Positions 26,533-35,980 of a stretch of 64,000 bases of DNA are shown here, piece after piece. The stretch lies in assembly GCA_036269135.1 (NCBI GenBank), contig DATASQ010000033.1, positions 62,001 to 126,000 of the forward strand, in the 5' to 3' direction. The first letter of the stretch is position 1. Each line of letters begins with the position of its first letter. This DNA comes from Palsa-343 sp036269135. GTDB taxonomy: Bacteria; Acidobacteriota; Terriglobia; Terriglobales; Acidobacteriaceae. The notes beneath the pieces were generated by a model that searched no databases, was not told the DNA's origin, and worked only from the letters and a program-made list of their open reading frames with translations. The position numbers were made by a program, and so were the translations under genes.

Positions 26533-28371
26533 ATGGCGCGCCGGATTGTGGTTGCCGCTTATCTCTGCGCCGCCACACTCGCTGGTGCGCAAACGCAATC
26601 TGCCCCGCCCGCCCAGGGTGGCATGAGCACCGGTGGAATCTTTGCCCCCGTCCACGACGACCAGAACCGCCCCATTACCGCCGGTGGCTTTGTCTCCGAG
26701 GGCCCGGTAGTATTCAGGGATGTTTCGCGAGAAGCCGGTCTCACTGCCTGGCACTACTCCGGCGGCACGCGCGACAAAGCCTATATTGTCGAATCGCTGG
26801 GCGGCGGCGGCGCTCTCCTCGACTACAACAACGATGGCTGGCTCGACATTTACATTGTCAACGGTATGACGTACGACGCCATGACCGGCAAGGCTGAGCC
26901 GCCTCATGCCGCGCTCTTTCGTAACAATCACGATGGCACATTTACCAACGTGGCCGCCGAGGCCGGGGTCGGCAACGACCGCTGGGGCGTTGGGGTCGCG
27001 GCGGCGGACTACGACAACGACGGCTGGCCGGATCTGTATGTCACAAACGCAGGCGGCGGCAACCGCCTGTACCACAACAACCGTGATGGTACGTTTACCG
27101 ACGTGGCGGAGAAGGCGGGTGTCGCTCTCCGCACATGGTCCACCGGTCCCACCTTCGGCGACTACGACGGCGACGGCTTCCTCGACCTGTTTGTCCCCGG
27201 CTACGTGGCGTATGATTTCGACCATCCGCCCCGCGCCGGCTCCGACCAGGTTGCCTCCAATAACTGCCTCTTCCGCGGCGTCAGCGTATTCTGCGGGCCG
27301 CGCGGCCTCCGTGGCGAACACGACCATCTCTTTCACAACAACGGAAACGGCACCTTCACCGATGTCAGCCGCAAGGCGGGAGTTGACGATGCCCCGGGCT
27401 ACTACGGTCTGGCCTCGCTCTTCGTCGACCTCGATGGAGATGGCAAACCCGACCTGCTGGTCGCCAACGATTCCACCCCGAACTACCTCTACCACAACAA
27501 GGGGGATGGAAGCTTCGAGGACCTCAGCTTTGAATCTGGATACGCCGTCAACAAAGACGGGCGCCCCACCGCAACTATGGCAGTTGCCGTCGGCGATTAC
27601 CGCAATAACGGCGCTCTCGACATTCTCAGCACCGACTTCTCCGACGATTACGCCGTCCTCTACCGCAATGATGGGCCGCTGTCCTTCACCGATGTCAGCT
27701 ACGAAGCCGGACTCGCCAAGCCGACAATCCCCTTTCTCGGATGGGGCGCCGGATTCATCGACTTCGATAACGACGGCTGGAAGGACCTGTTCATCGCAAA
27801 CGGGCACGTCTATCCGCAGGTAGACCAGCACGACTGGGGAACCAGCTTCGCGCAGCGTCCGCTTCTTTTTCGTAACACCCACGATGGCAAGTTTGCCCTC
27901 GTGCCCGCCGTCCGGGGATCGGGCCTGGCGCGCCTTCTCACGGCGCGCGGCGCGGCCTTCGGCGACCTGTTCAACGACGGCAAAATCGACGTCGTCGTCA
28001 ACAATATCGACGGTCCTCCCGCCCTGTTGCGCAACGTCAGCCCCGACCACCACCACTGGGTCGAGTTCCGACTGATCGGGGGTCCCAAATCTCCCCGCGA
28101 TGCCGTCGGCGCCACGATTTTTCTTACCGCCGGAGGCGTCACCCAGCGCGGCGACGTTCTCAGCGGGGGAAGCTTTGCTTCCTCCAGCGATCCGCGCGTG
28201 CACTTCGGACTCGGAGATGCGGCATCGGCCGACAACATCGAAATCCGCTGGCCCGGCGGCTCCTCCGAAAACCTTTCCATTCCTGCCCTGGACTGTATCT
28301 ATGTCGTCGAGCAGGGCCACGGGATCACCGGTCGCCTCTGCCACGGCGACCCAGCAGGGAAAGTCCAGTGA
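26533..28371 (+). CDS. CRTAC1-family protein: FG-GAP/VCBS propeller with ASPIC/UnbV domain
   Basis: A 612-residue exported protein; ATG 26533 gives a signal peptide (IVVAAYLCAATLAGAQ). Residues about 60-490 form repeated FG-GAP/VCBS blades with calcium-binding loops of the DxDNDGxxD type: LLDYNNDGWLDIYIVNG, AADYDNDGWPDLYVTN, FGDYDGDGFLDLFVPG, FVDLDGDGKPDLLVAN and FIDFDNDGWKDLFIAN. The C-terminal 100 residues are the ASPIC/UnbV domain (HHWVEFRLIGG, VHFGLGDAASADNIEIRWPGG). It is probably periplasmic or surface-bound and binds a ligand or another protein. It is the middle gene of a TPR/CRTAC1/multihaem operon. A homologue with the same architecture lies convergently at 30071-31801. The molecular role is not established for the family. 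Confidence 0.9.
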   Translation: MARRIVVAAYLCAATLAGAQTQSAPPAQGGMSTGGIFAPVHDDQNRPITAGGFVSEGPVVFRDVSREAGLTAWHYSGGTRDKAYIVESLGGGGALLDYNNDGWLDIYIVNGMTYDAMTGKAEPPHAALFRNNHDGTFTNVAAEAGVGNDRWGVGVAAADYDNDGWPDLYVTNAGGGNRLYHNNRDGTFTDVAEKAGVALRTWSTGPTFGDYDGDGFLDLFVPGYVAYDFDHPPRAGSDQVASNNCLFRGVSVFCGPRGLRGEHDHLFHNNGNGTFTDVSRKAGVDDAPGYYGLASLFVDLDGDGKPDLLVANDSTPNYLYHNKGDGSFEDLSFESGYAVNKDGRPTATMAVAVGDYRNNGALDILSTDFSDDYAVLYRNDGPLSFTDVSYEAGLAKPTIPFLGWGAGFIDFDNDGWKDLFIANGHVYPQVDQHDWGTSFAQRPLLFRNTHDGKFALVPAVRGSGLARLLTARGAAFGDLFNDGKIDVVVNNIDGPPALLRNVSPDHHHWVEFRLIGGPKSPRDAVGATIFLTAGGVTQRGDVLSGGSFASSSDPRVHFGLGDAASADNIEIRWPGGSSENLSIPALDCIYVVEQGHGITGRLCHGDPAGKVQ

Positions 28372-30008
28372 TGCGACGCGGCCTGCGACTTCTATACTTC
28401 CTGCTCCTCGCCGCGGGACCTGCGCGTCCCCAGGCGACTCCTGTCCGCATCGCGGATGCGGCCTGTGAACGCTGCCACCAGCAGATTTTCCGCAGCTATC
28501 TCCTCACTCCCATGGCGAATGCCAGCGGAGCCGCTGCCGACCGCCTCATCTCCGGCACCTTCGACCACCGGTCCTCCGGCGTCGAATACACCATCGCCGA
28601 TCAGGGCGGCATGCCCACCCTCGCCTGGCGCGATCCGAGCGACGGCCGCATCTCCGGCCGTCGGCCCCTCACGTATTTCCTGGGCTCCGGCCATCTTGGC
28701 ACTACCTGGCTGTATTCGCTGGACGATTACCTCTTCGAGTCACCCATCGCCTGGTATGCGGCCTCGCGGGGTTTCGATATGAAGCCGGGGCTGGAAAACA
28801 CCACGACCATGCCCCCGTCGCTTCCGATGCAAAGCAGCTGCCTGCGCTGCCACATGAGCGCCGTACAGCCGAGCGACGCCGGAACCGTCAACCGCTACTC
28901 TGGCTTGCCCTTTCTTCATGCCGGCATTACCTGCGAGTCCTGCCATGGCGACACCACCCGGCATGTGCTCTCCGGAGGCAAAGCTCCGGTGATTAACCCC
29001 GCCAAACTCGATGCCGAAGACCGCGACTCCATTTGCATCAGCTGCCACCTTGAGGGCGATGTCAGCGTCGAGCGCGCCGGACACACGGCTCTCGATTATC
29101 GCCCCGGCCAGGCAATCTCCGAATACCTGGCTTATTACGTCTATGCCGACAGCAATCTCACCCGGCGGGGAGTCAGTGAAGTCGAACAACTCAGCCAGAG
29201 CACCTGCAAGCGCATGAGCGGCGACAAAATGTCCTGCGCCAGCTGCCATGATCCGCACTTCACGCCTTCGCCCTCCGAACGCGTGGCCTTCTTTCGCAGC
29301 AAATGTCTCGCGTGCCATACCACTCCGGGCTTCGCCACTTCTCACCATCCCGCGCAGCCGGACTGCACCAGTTGCCACATGCCGCACCTCGGTGCGCAAA
29401 ACATCCCCCATGTCGCCTGGACCGATCACCGCATCCTGCGCCGGCCCGAGATCGACTCGCCGGACGCGGTCTCGGGTGCTCCTGATCGGCTGGTGCCCAT
29501 CTTTTCTCCCGGCGCCAGCCCGCGCGATCTGGGTATGGCCTGGTATCTTGCTCTGATGCACGGCAACCGCGGGGCTGAACCGCATGCCTGGTCCATTCTC
29601 AGCTTCCTGCAGCAGTCCATCCGCAACGACGCTCCCGCGCTCGATGCGCTCGGGAACCTGAGCGTGGAGAGAGGCGACTCGAAGACTGCGGAAGCGGCCT
29701 TCCGCCGCGTTCTCGTCCTCGACCCCTCCGACCTTACCGCGCTGTCCAATCTCGGCGTCCTCCTGGCGAAACAGAGCCGGTTTGCGGACTCCATCGCGAT
29801 GCTGCGCCAGGCTTTCGATCGCAATCGCGACGTCGCCGGCCTCGCCATGAACCTCGCCCGCGTCCAGTGCATGACGGGTGACCGTGCCGGCGTTCGCAGC
29901 ACCCTGCAGTCGGCCCTGATCTTCAATCCCGGCATCGCTGCAATGCGACAGCTGCTCGCCCGCGCCTCCTCATGTTCGGCCTCCGGACCGCAGGAGGCTC
30001 AGCCCTGA
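28371..30008 (+). CDS. Seven-haem c-type cytochrome with C-terminal TPR
   Basis: A 545-residue exported protein. ATG 28371 overlaps the previous stop by one base, with AGGGAAAG upstream. A short signal peptide (LLYFLLLAAGPARPQ) is followed by seven CxxCH haem-attachment motifs: CERCH (residue 32), CLRCH, CESCH, CISCH, CASCH, CLACH and CTSCH, spread to about residue 340. The C-terminal 150 residues are TPR-like (LDALGNLSVERGDSKTAEAAFRRVL, LSNLGVLLAKQSRFADSIAML). This matches the cytochrome c554/NrfA-like 'multihaem plus TPR' proteins common in Acidobacteria and Planctomycetes. It should carry electrons in the periplasm, but no catalytic motif identifies a substrate. Its coupling to the CRTAC1 and TPR genes suggests a single complex. 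Confidence 0.9.
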   Translation: MRRGLRLLYFLLLAAGPARPQATPVRIADAACERCHQQIFRSYLLTPMANASGAAADRLISGTFDHRSSGVEYTIADQGGMPTLAWRDPSDGRISGRRPLTYFLGSGHLGTTWLYSLDDYLFESPIAWYAASRGFDMKPGLENTTTMPPSLPMQSSCLRCHMSAVQPSDAGTVNRYSGLPFLHAGITCESCHGDTTRHVLSGGKAPVINPAKLDAEDRDSICISCHLEGDVSVERAGHTALDYRPGQAISEYLAYYVYADSNLTRRGVSEVEQLSQSTCKRMSGDKMSCASCHDPHFTPSPSERVAFFRSKCLACHTTPGFATSHHPAQPDCTSCHMPHLGAQNIPHVAWTDHRILRRPEIDSPDAVSGAPDRLVPIFSPGASPRDLGMAWYLALMHGNRGAEPHAWSILSFLQQSIRNDAPALDALGNLSVERGDSKTAEAAFRRVLVLDPSDLTALSNLGVLLAKQSRFADSIAMLRQAFDRNRDVAGLAMNLARVQCMTGDRAGVRSTLQSALIFNPGIAAMRQLLARASSCSASGPQEAQP

Positions 30009-30070
30009 AGACTCCCGACGGCTTCTCGTCATGGACGGGCACGATCAGGGGGTCCGGTGCTTTACAGCAG

Positions 30071-31801
30071 CTACTTTCGTGACGCCGGGCGCGCCGCATC
30101 CGGCGTTGCGCTTGCAATGGGCTCATCCACCCGCAGATATTGGCCGCCCGGAACGTCCTTCAGCGTTTGGACTATCCCGCTTGGCCAGCGAATCTCCACC
30201 GTCTTTGCCGAGGTGTCGCTGCCCAGGCCGAAGTGCGCGCGCACATCGCTCGCCGACAGATAACTCGAAGAGGTCGTCACGGTCTCCCACTGCGACCCCT
30301 GCGAGGTGGCGATGCGGATCACGGCGCCGATTCCGTCCCGGTTCGACTTATGCCCCACCAGTTTGAACCCAATCCAGTGATTCGCTGTCCTGGTTCGGTT
30401 CATGAGGATATGCGCAGGGCCGCCGTTCTCAGTGATCACGGCATCCATTCGCCCGTCGTTGTCGATATCCCCTGTGGCCAGTCCCCGGCCCACCCATTTC
30501 GCGCGAAAGACATCGTTCGACACCGGGCCGACATTCACAAATTTCCGGCCCTCCAGATTGCGCAGCAGCATCGGAGACTCGCGATAATGCAGATCGGGAA
30601 AGCTCTTCTCGATCGTGTCCAGATCGTGCGCCTGGGCGACCAGCAAATCCTTCCAGCCATCGTTGTCGTAATCCACAAACCGCGCGCCCCAGCCGGAATG
30701 CAACAGCGTCGCACCGCCAATTCCCGAAACGTAGGTGTCATAGCTGAACGTCCCGTCGCCGTCGTTACGGTACAGTGCGTACTTCTGGTTGGCCAAATCG
30801 TCGACAAACAGATCGGGCCATCCGTCGTTGTTGTAGTCGGCGAAATCGGTGCCCATCCCGGCGAACGTGCGCCCGTCGCCGTCCACCGCCACGCCCGCCT
30901 CCAGCCCAACTTCCTCGAACGTCCCGTTGCCTTTGTTGTGAAACAGAAACTCCATCATCGAATCGTTGGCCACGAAAAGGTCCGGGTGCCCGTCGCGATC
31001 ATAGTCCGCAACAGAAATCCCCAGGGCCTTTCCCGGGATGCCCAGACCCAGCTTCTGCGCCTCCTCCGTAAAGGTCCCGTTTCCGTTATTGTGGTACACC
31101 AGCATCGAGATCGGCGAAAACACGTCCGGATGGCAATATCCGCGATTGTCTCTGGGCCCGCACCAGACATCGTTCCAGTCCCACTGGATGTACCGCAGCA
31201 CAACCAGATCCAGATAGCCGTCACCGTCCAGATCCACCCATGCCGCCGATGTCGACCATCCGCTTCCGCCGACTCCAGCCCGCTTCGTCACATCCGTGAA
31301 GGTCCCGTTGCCGTTGTTGCGGTACAGGTGATTCCCGCCCAGCGAGGTGACAAACAGATCCTCGTAGCCGTCGTTGTCGTAGTCGCCCACGGCGACGCCC
31401 ATGCCGTAGCCCACGCCCGCCACGCCCGCCTTCTCTGTCACGTCCTCAAACGTGCCATCGGCTTTCTGGTGATAGAGGCGGTTCCAGTACTTCGGATCTG
31501 TCTTCTCGGGAATCGTGCCTTTCGGCACGTAATCACCGAACGGCGCTCCGTTCACCAGATACAGATCGAGCCGCCCGTCGTTGTCGTAGTCGAACAGCGC
31601 CACACCCGATCCCATCGTCTCCAGCAGATATTTCCGCGAGCTGTGGGGCGCCTGATGCAGGAAGTGAACCCCCACCTGGGCCGTCACATCTTCGAAATCG
31701 GCAGGCACCAGGCCGGTCGTGGACGGGCTCTGCCCGAAGCCGCTCACCAGAACCGTGGCCAGAACGCCGGCTACCGCCGTCCCCAGCACGGCGATCCTCA
31801 T
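30071..31801 (-). CDS. CRTAC1-family protein: FG-GAP/VCBS propeller with ASPIC/UnbV domain
   Basis: A 576-residue exported protein, convergent with the multihaem cytochrome gene (62 bases between stops). ATG 31801 gives a signal peptide (IAVLGTAVAGVLATVLVSG); a longer frame begins at 31822. Calcium-loop blades include LFDYDNDGRLDLYLVNG, VGDYDNDGYEDLFVTS, WVDLDGDGYLDLVVLR, VADYDRDGHPDLFVAN, FADYNNDGWPDLFVDD and FVDYDNDGWKDLLVAQ. The ASPIC/UnbV domain is at the C-terminus (NHWIGFKLVGH, RAHFGLGSDTSAKTVEIRWPSG). It is a paralogue of the gene at 26533-28371 and probably has a similar extracytoplasmic binding role. Its own transcript would start in the 31802-32222 spacer. Confidence 0.9.
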   Translation of the reverse strand: MRIAVLGTAVAGVLATVLVSGFGQSPSTTGLVPADFEDVTAQVGVHFLHQAPHSSRKYLLETMGSGVALFDYDNDGRLDLYLVNGAPFGDYVPKGTIPEKTDPKYWNRLYHQKADGTFEDVTEKAGVAGVGYGMGVAVGDYDNDGYEDLFVTSLGGNHLYRNNGNGTFTDVTKRAGVGGSGWSTSAAWVDLDGDGYLDLVVLRYIQWDWNDVWCGPRDNRGYCHPDVFSPISMLVYHNNGNGTFTEEAQKLGLGIPGKALGISVADYDRDGHPDLFVANDSMMEFLFHNKGNGTFEEVGLEAGVAVDGDGRTFAGMGTDFADYNNDGWPDLFVDDLANQKYALYRNDGDGTFSYDTYVSGIGGATLLHSGWGARFVDYDNDGWKDLLVAQAHDLDTIEKSFPDLHYRESPMLLRNLEGRKFVNVGPVSNDVFRAKWVGRGLATGDIDNDGRMDAVITENGGPAHILMNRTRTANHWIGFKLVGHKSNRDGIGAVIRIATSQGSQWETVTTSSSYLSASDVRAHFGLGSDTSAKTVEIRWPSGIVQTLKDVPGGQYLRVDEPIASATPDAARPASRK

Positions 31802-32222
31802 CGACTCTTCACCGCGGCGCACGCCGTGCGCGATTCGCCGGTCACGCCCCGGCCTTCCTCGGCCGTGAAGATGCGGAGCGACGGTCGCACCCGGGGCCGT
31901 GGCCCGCTGCGGATTTTCACTCTTTGACTCTCTTGTGCTGCCTGCAAATCAATGGCTCGGGGATCGGGTCACTCGGGAACCCGAGTTACCCGCGAATATA
32001 CATTGTGCCGTGTGGCCCTGTCGAAGAAGCAGCGGGACATAGCACCGGTCCCGCGGCCCGAGATTTCTGAAGTTTCACGACTCCGAGCCTTCCTTAACGC
32101 GCTCCGGTCAGGATTTTGTTGCGCTCCTGCGATGCTTCTCGTACGGTGGTTATTTTGGCAGCAACCGAAAGCCGAGCCTGAAGGTCTGCTTGCCACCGGA
32201 AAACACTGGCGCAGGAGAGCAG
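31802..32222. other. Divergent spacer between CRTAC1 and GH3 genes
   Basis: About 420 bases with no supported gene. It must hold the promoters of both flanking genes. The main structure is the inverted repeat at 31965-31992. AGGAG at 32212-32216 is the ribosome-binding site of the GH3 gene. Confidence 0.5.
31965..31992. repeat. Near-perfect 28-bp inverted repeat
   Basis: CGGGTCACTCGGG, AA, CCCGAGTTACCCG: 13-base arms with a single mismatch around a 2-base centre. A 2-base loop is too tight for a good RNA hairpin, so a dimeric protein-binding site is more likely. It sits about 165 bases before the CRTAC1 start and 230 bases before the GH3 start. Confidence 0.55.
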
Positions 32223-34580
32223 ATGAAAAGATCCGGATCACGATTCGCGCGAGGGCCTTACCCATTTAGCCGAGAGCACCTTTCCGGGTCTGTCGAGAAC
32301 TTCGCTGCGCGAAGATCTCGTCTTTTCGCTTGCGGTGCGGTTCTGGTGATTGTCTTCGGCTTCCTCTTCGTGAGCGCACCGAGGCAGGCTTCTTCGCAGC
32401 AGGCCGCGCCAGAGGGCAGGGCTTTGTACCGGCAGGCTGGCATCCCGGTCGAAAGGCGTATCGACGACCTGATGCAACGGATGACGCTGGCGGAAAAGGT
32501 CCGGCAATTGGATATGTATTCCGGCGCGAAGGACCTGATGAGCCAGCAGACCGACGCGACCCACGCCGCACCGGATGCGACCTTTCTGCCGGAGAAGGCG
32601 CAGCAGCTGTGGGGTGATCGTGGTGTCGGCTCGATTCACGACCTCTATCCGACCCCGCAACAGGCGAATGCCATTCAGAAATGGGTGATCGCTCATAACC
32701 GGCTGGGGATTCCGGCGTTGTTCATCGAGGAAGGGCTGCACGGCTACAGCACGGGAACGGTATTTCCGGCGCCCATCGGCCTGGCTGCAACCTGGGATCC
32801 CGAGGTGGCCCGACAGACCGGCGCTGCCATTGCGGCGGAGGCGCGTTCCAACGGAGTCGATATGATCCTCGCGCCGGTGCTGGACCTGGCGCGCGATCCG
32901 CGCTGGGGCAGGATCGAGGAAGACTTCGGCGAGGATCCATACCTTACCGGGCAAATGGGCCTCGCCTACGTGCGCGGGGCGCAGGGCGAGAGCCTGGCGA
33001 GCGATGACACGGTTGTGGCCGAGCCAAAACATTTCGCCGGACACGGTTCGCCAGAGGGGGGGACCAACACTTCGCCGGTCCACATGGGTGAGCGCGAACT
33101 GCGGACGATGATGCTGCCGCCCTTTGCGGAAGCTATTCGCGAAGGGCACGCTATGGCCGTGATGGCCGCCTACCATGAGATCGACGGGATTCCGATCACC
33201 GACGACCCCTTCCTGCTGAAGACGGTTCTGCGGCAGGAGTGGGGCTTTCAGGGGTTTGTGCTTTCCGACCTGGGCGCGATTGAGCGCCTGTACTCATCGC
33301 ACCATGTGGCCGCCACTCCGCAGGATGCCGCCTGCATGGCCATCCGCTCCGGCGTGGACATGCAATTCTACGACTTCGGTCATGCGGTCTTTCAAAACGC
33401 GCTCATCGACTGCGTGAACCACCATACTCTGCCTCTCGCCGACCTGGACCGCGCCGTGCGGTCGGTGCTCCGGGTGAAGTTCGCACTGGGGCTCTTCGAT
33501 CATCCCTATGTCGATACGACACTGAAGGCAAAGGTCTACCGCTCTCCCCGGCATCTCGCGCTCTCGCTGCAGTCGGCCCGCGAATCCATGACCTTGCTGA
33601 AGAATAGCGAACATCTCCTGCCGCTCTCGAAATCCACGAAGCGCCTTGCCGTGATCGGTCCGAACGCCGCCGTGGCGCGCTACGGAGACTATGAAGACGA
33701 GAAAAACGGAGAGCGCATCAGCATCCTGCAGGGGATCCGCGATCTTCTGCCAGGATCGACGGTCGCCTTCGATCCCGGGAGCAATATTCCGGCAGCGGTG
33801 GAGACCGCGGCCCAGGCGGACGTCGTGATCATGGCTCTGGGTGAGCGGCAGGGGATCTCGGGGGAGGGTTTCGACCGCTCCTGTCTTGATCTGCCTGGCA
33901 ATCAGGAACAGCTGCTGGAGGCGGTGGCTGCCACGGGGAAACCGGTGGTGCTGGTCCTGGAGAATGGGCGTCCTCTGACCATCGGCTGGGCCGAACAGCA
34001 CATTCCCGCGATTCTCGAAGCATGGTATCCGGGCGAATTCGGCGGCAAAGCGGTTGCCGAAACATTGTTCGGCGATAACAACCCCGGCGGCAGGCTAACA
34101 ATCACGTTTCCGCGCAGCGTGGGACAAATCCCGGACTTCTACAATGCCGATCCGTCGCGGGTCTGGAACTATATCGACAGCAGCGGCCAGCCGCTTTTTC
34201 CCTTCGGATTCGGCCTGAGTTACACGACATTTCGGTACAGTCGACTGGCCGTTCAGCCCCCTGTATCCGGCAGCCACGGGGACATACGTGTCACTGTCGA
34301 TGTGACGAATACCGGGGACCGGGCGGGAGACGAGGTGGCCCAGCTGTATGTACGGGAAAACGTGAGCAGTGTGGAAACTCCGGAGCGCGCTCTGAAGGGT
34401 TTTGTGCGCATCCATCTGCAGCCGGGTGAGACGCACACGGTCACCTTCCTGGTCCCGCAAAGGCAACTCGCCGTGTGGAATGCCGGGAACGCCTGGTCTG
34501 TGGAAGTCGGTCGATATACGGTGTGGGCAGGCGGGTCTTCACGGGCCACGCAGAGCGCCGAGTTCAGTCTGCAGCCGTGA
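32223..34580 (+). CDS. GH3 family beta-glycosidase
   Basis: A 785-residue exported enzyme. ATG 32223 is preferred to the longer frame from 32190 because AGGAG lies six bases upstream. A hydrophobic segment at about residues 36-51 (ACGAVLVIVFGFLFVSA) is a signal peptide or anchor. The GH3 barrel shows LAEKVRQLDM, IDDLMQRM, GEDPYLTGQMGLAYVRGAQG and PKHFAGHG. The probable nucleophile is Asp349 in FVLSDLGAI. The second alpha/beta sandwich has ARESMTLLKN and VLVLENGRPL with the AWYPGEFGG motif, and a C-terminal FnIII-like domain follows. It probably hydrolyses beta-glucosides or xylosides from plant or fungal polymers. A GH92 alpha-mannosidase fragment follows after about 70 bases, suggesting that this was a glycan-degradation operon. 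Confidence 0.93.
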   Translation: MKRSGSRFARGPYPFSREHLSGSVENFAARRSRLFACGAVLVIVFGFLFVSAPRQASSQQAAPEGRALYRQAGIPVERRIDDLMQRMTLAEKVRQLDMYSGAKDLMSQQTDATHAAPDATFLPEKAQQLWGDRGVGSIHDLYPTPQQANAIQKWVIAHNRLGIPALFIEEGLHGYSTGTVFPAPIGLAATWDPEVARQTGAAIAAEARSNGVDMILAPVLDLARDPRWGRIEEDFGEDPYLTGQMGLAYVRGAQGESLASDDTVVAEPKHFAGHGSPEGGTNTSPVHMGERELRTMMLPPFAEAIREGHAMAVMAAYHEIDGIPITDDPFLLKTVLRQEWGFQGFVLSDLGAIERLYSSHHVAATPQDAACMAIRSGVDMQFYDFGHAVFQNALIDCVNHHTLPLADLDRAVRSVLRVKFALGLFDHPYVDTTLKAKVYRSPRHLALSLQSARESMTLLKNSEHLLPLSKSTKRLAVIGPNAAVARYGDYEDEKNGERISILQGIRDLLPGSTVAFDPGSNIPAAVETAAQADVVIMALGERQGISGEGFDRSCLDLPGNQEQLLEAVAATGKPVVLVLENGRPLTIGWAEQHIPAILEAWYPGEFGGKAVAETLFGDNNPGGRLTITFPRSVGQIPDFYNADPSRVWNYIDSSGQPLFPFGFGLSYTTFRYSRLAVQPPVSGSHGDIRVTVDVTNTGDRAGDEVAQLYVRENVSSVETPERALKGFVRIHLQPGETHTVTFLVPQRQLAVWNAGNAWSVEVGRYTVWAGGSSRATQSAEFSLQP

Positions 34581-34649
34581 CGGCGGCCGGTCGCCGGTCG
34601 CGGTGGAAGCGATCAGGGACGCGCACAAAAAAGCATGAGGGGTACGAGG

Positions 34650-35537
34650 ATGAATTGTGTCGGCGGTTTGGCTCTCGTGGGCGTTCTGGGAATCAATATG
34701 GCAGGGGCGGCGGCACAGACGTCCAAACAACCGGTTGATTACGTCGATCCGAATATCGGCGGCATCGGCCAGCTTCTGACGGCAACGGTTCCGTACGTGC
34801 AATATCCATACGGGATGGCCCGTGTGTTTCCGATGACCACGCCCGGCATCACGGACCGCTATCTTGCGGACAAAATCTACGGATTCCCCGCCGGTCCCGC
34901 TCTGTTGATGGCTTCCGACGGAGCGGAGGGGACAAAGCCGGAGGAATACGCTTCGGACTTCGATCACGATTTCGAGACCGCGACACCGTATTACTACGAA
35001 GCCGATCTGCAGACGTCGAAGATTAAGGCCGAAGCGACCACGACGCGGGAAGCTATTTGTTACCGGTTTACCTATCCGGCCAGCCGGCACAGTCACCTGG
35101 TGCTCAGTCTGGGCAACCATGCGGAATTCACGGTCACCGGACCGGCTGCGGTAGAAGGCAGCGAGCAGGTGGGCGGGAACGTCGCGAAGCTGGCCAACGC
35201 GCAAGGCGAGACCCGAGAGTACTTCTATATCGAATTCTCTCGTCCGCAGGATTCCTGGAAGAGCGGGCAGGGTGGCGCGCTGGGGCACGAAGCGCGCATC
35301 AGCGGCGACGACATCCAATTTGTCACCGACATGGCGACACATGACGGAGAAGCGATCGAGGTGCGGGTCGGCCTCTCCTATATCAGCACGGATCAGGCGC
35401 GGCGGAATCTCCAGCGGGAGATTCCGCACTGGGGTTTCGCTGCGGTGAAGGAGCAGGCGCGCGCCGAGTGGAATCGCGCCCTGGGCTCGATTGCGACGGT
35501 TGGCGGGAGCGAACGCAGACATATACTATCTGAATGA
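34650..35537 (+). pseudogene. GH92 alpha-mannosidase, N-terminal part only
   Basis: About 295 residues covering the N-terminal beta-sandwich of GH92 alpha-mannosidases. They run from a signal peptide (ending AGAAAQ) and YVDPNIGGIGQ, through PYGMARVFPMTTPG, to WGFAAVKEQARAEWNRALGSI. Family members have about 750 residues, so the (alpha/alpha)6 catalytic domain with its calcium site and acidic residues is missing. The frame stops at 35537 just after a position where intact members continue into the catalytic domain. What follows is an unrelated toxin-antitoxin module. It cannot be an active mannosidase. ATG 34650 is taken (GAGG upstream); 34635 is in frame but lacks a binding site. Confidence 0.8.
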
Positions 35538-35979
35538 GAGGACAGATGGCCCCTCTGCCCATGTTCGCCGCCGCGGGCTACCGCTTGAAGCGACCCCGGA
35601 TCTGAGCCAGCCTGCAACGCGGGAACGGCTCAGTCAGTCGGCAATGGACGGCCTGCTGGCCATCGCCACACAGTGGAGAATCCCGGCTGAGAAGGTCGGA
35701 GATCTCCTGGGAGGAATCCCGCGTTCTACGCTCTGCCGGCTCAAAACCGCCTCCAGAACCCTGACCCAGGACCAGCTCACGCGCATCTCGTACCTCGTCG
35801 GGATCTACAAAGCGCTCCACATCCTTTTGCCAGACGAGCACGCAGACCGCTGGATGACTCAACCCAACGACAATCCGCTATTCGGCGGACGTCCGCCGCT
35901 GGATTACGGCGTTCGCAACGGCATCCTCGGTCTTCAGCAGATTCGCAGCCTCCTGGATGCTGCGAGAGGCGGGCTGTAG
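35491..35979 (+). CDS. Xre/MbcA/ParS-type antitoxin of a RES toxin system
   Basis: Up to 162 residues. The core from residue about 45 reads as the Xre-like helical domain (RLSQSAMDGLLAIATQWRIPAEKVGDLLGGIPRSTLCRLK) and then the MbcA/ParS toxin-binding domain (ISYLVGIYKALHILLPDE, WMTQPNDNPLFGGRPPLDYG, GLQQIRSLLDAARGG). The family neutralises RES-domain NAD-degrading toxins, and RES remnants start one base after this stop. The start is uncertain: the open frame begins at a TTG inside the truncated GH92 gene. The better-placed ATG 35545 (with AGAGGAC upstream) is in another frame, so the N-terminus may itself be frameshifted. Antitoxins of this group usually autoregulate their operon. Confidence 0.75.
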   Translation: MRRLAGANADIYYLNERTDGPSAHVRRRGLPLEATPDLSQPATRERLSQSAMDGLLAIATQWRIPAEKVGDLLGGIPRSTLCRLKTASRTLTQDQLTRISYLVGIYKALHILLPDEHADRWMTQPNDNPLFGGRPPLDYGVRNGILGLQQIRSLLDAARGGL

Positions 35980-35980
35980 G

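Noticed and set aside
26509..28344. A 611-codon minus-strand frame under the CRTAC1 gene
   Set aside because: Its Val/Asp/Gly-rich sequence is the reverse reading of the calcium-loop repeats; the plus-strand product has clear family motifs.
30140..31927. A 595-codon plus-strand frame over the second CRTAC1 gene
   Set aside because: Same cause as above; repeats of VVVV and HRD reflect the complement of the DxDNDG loops.
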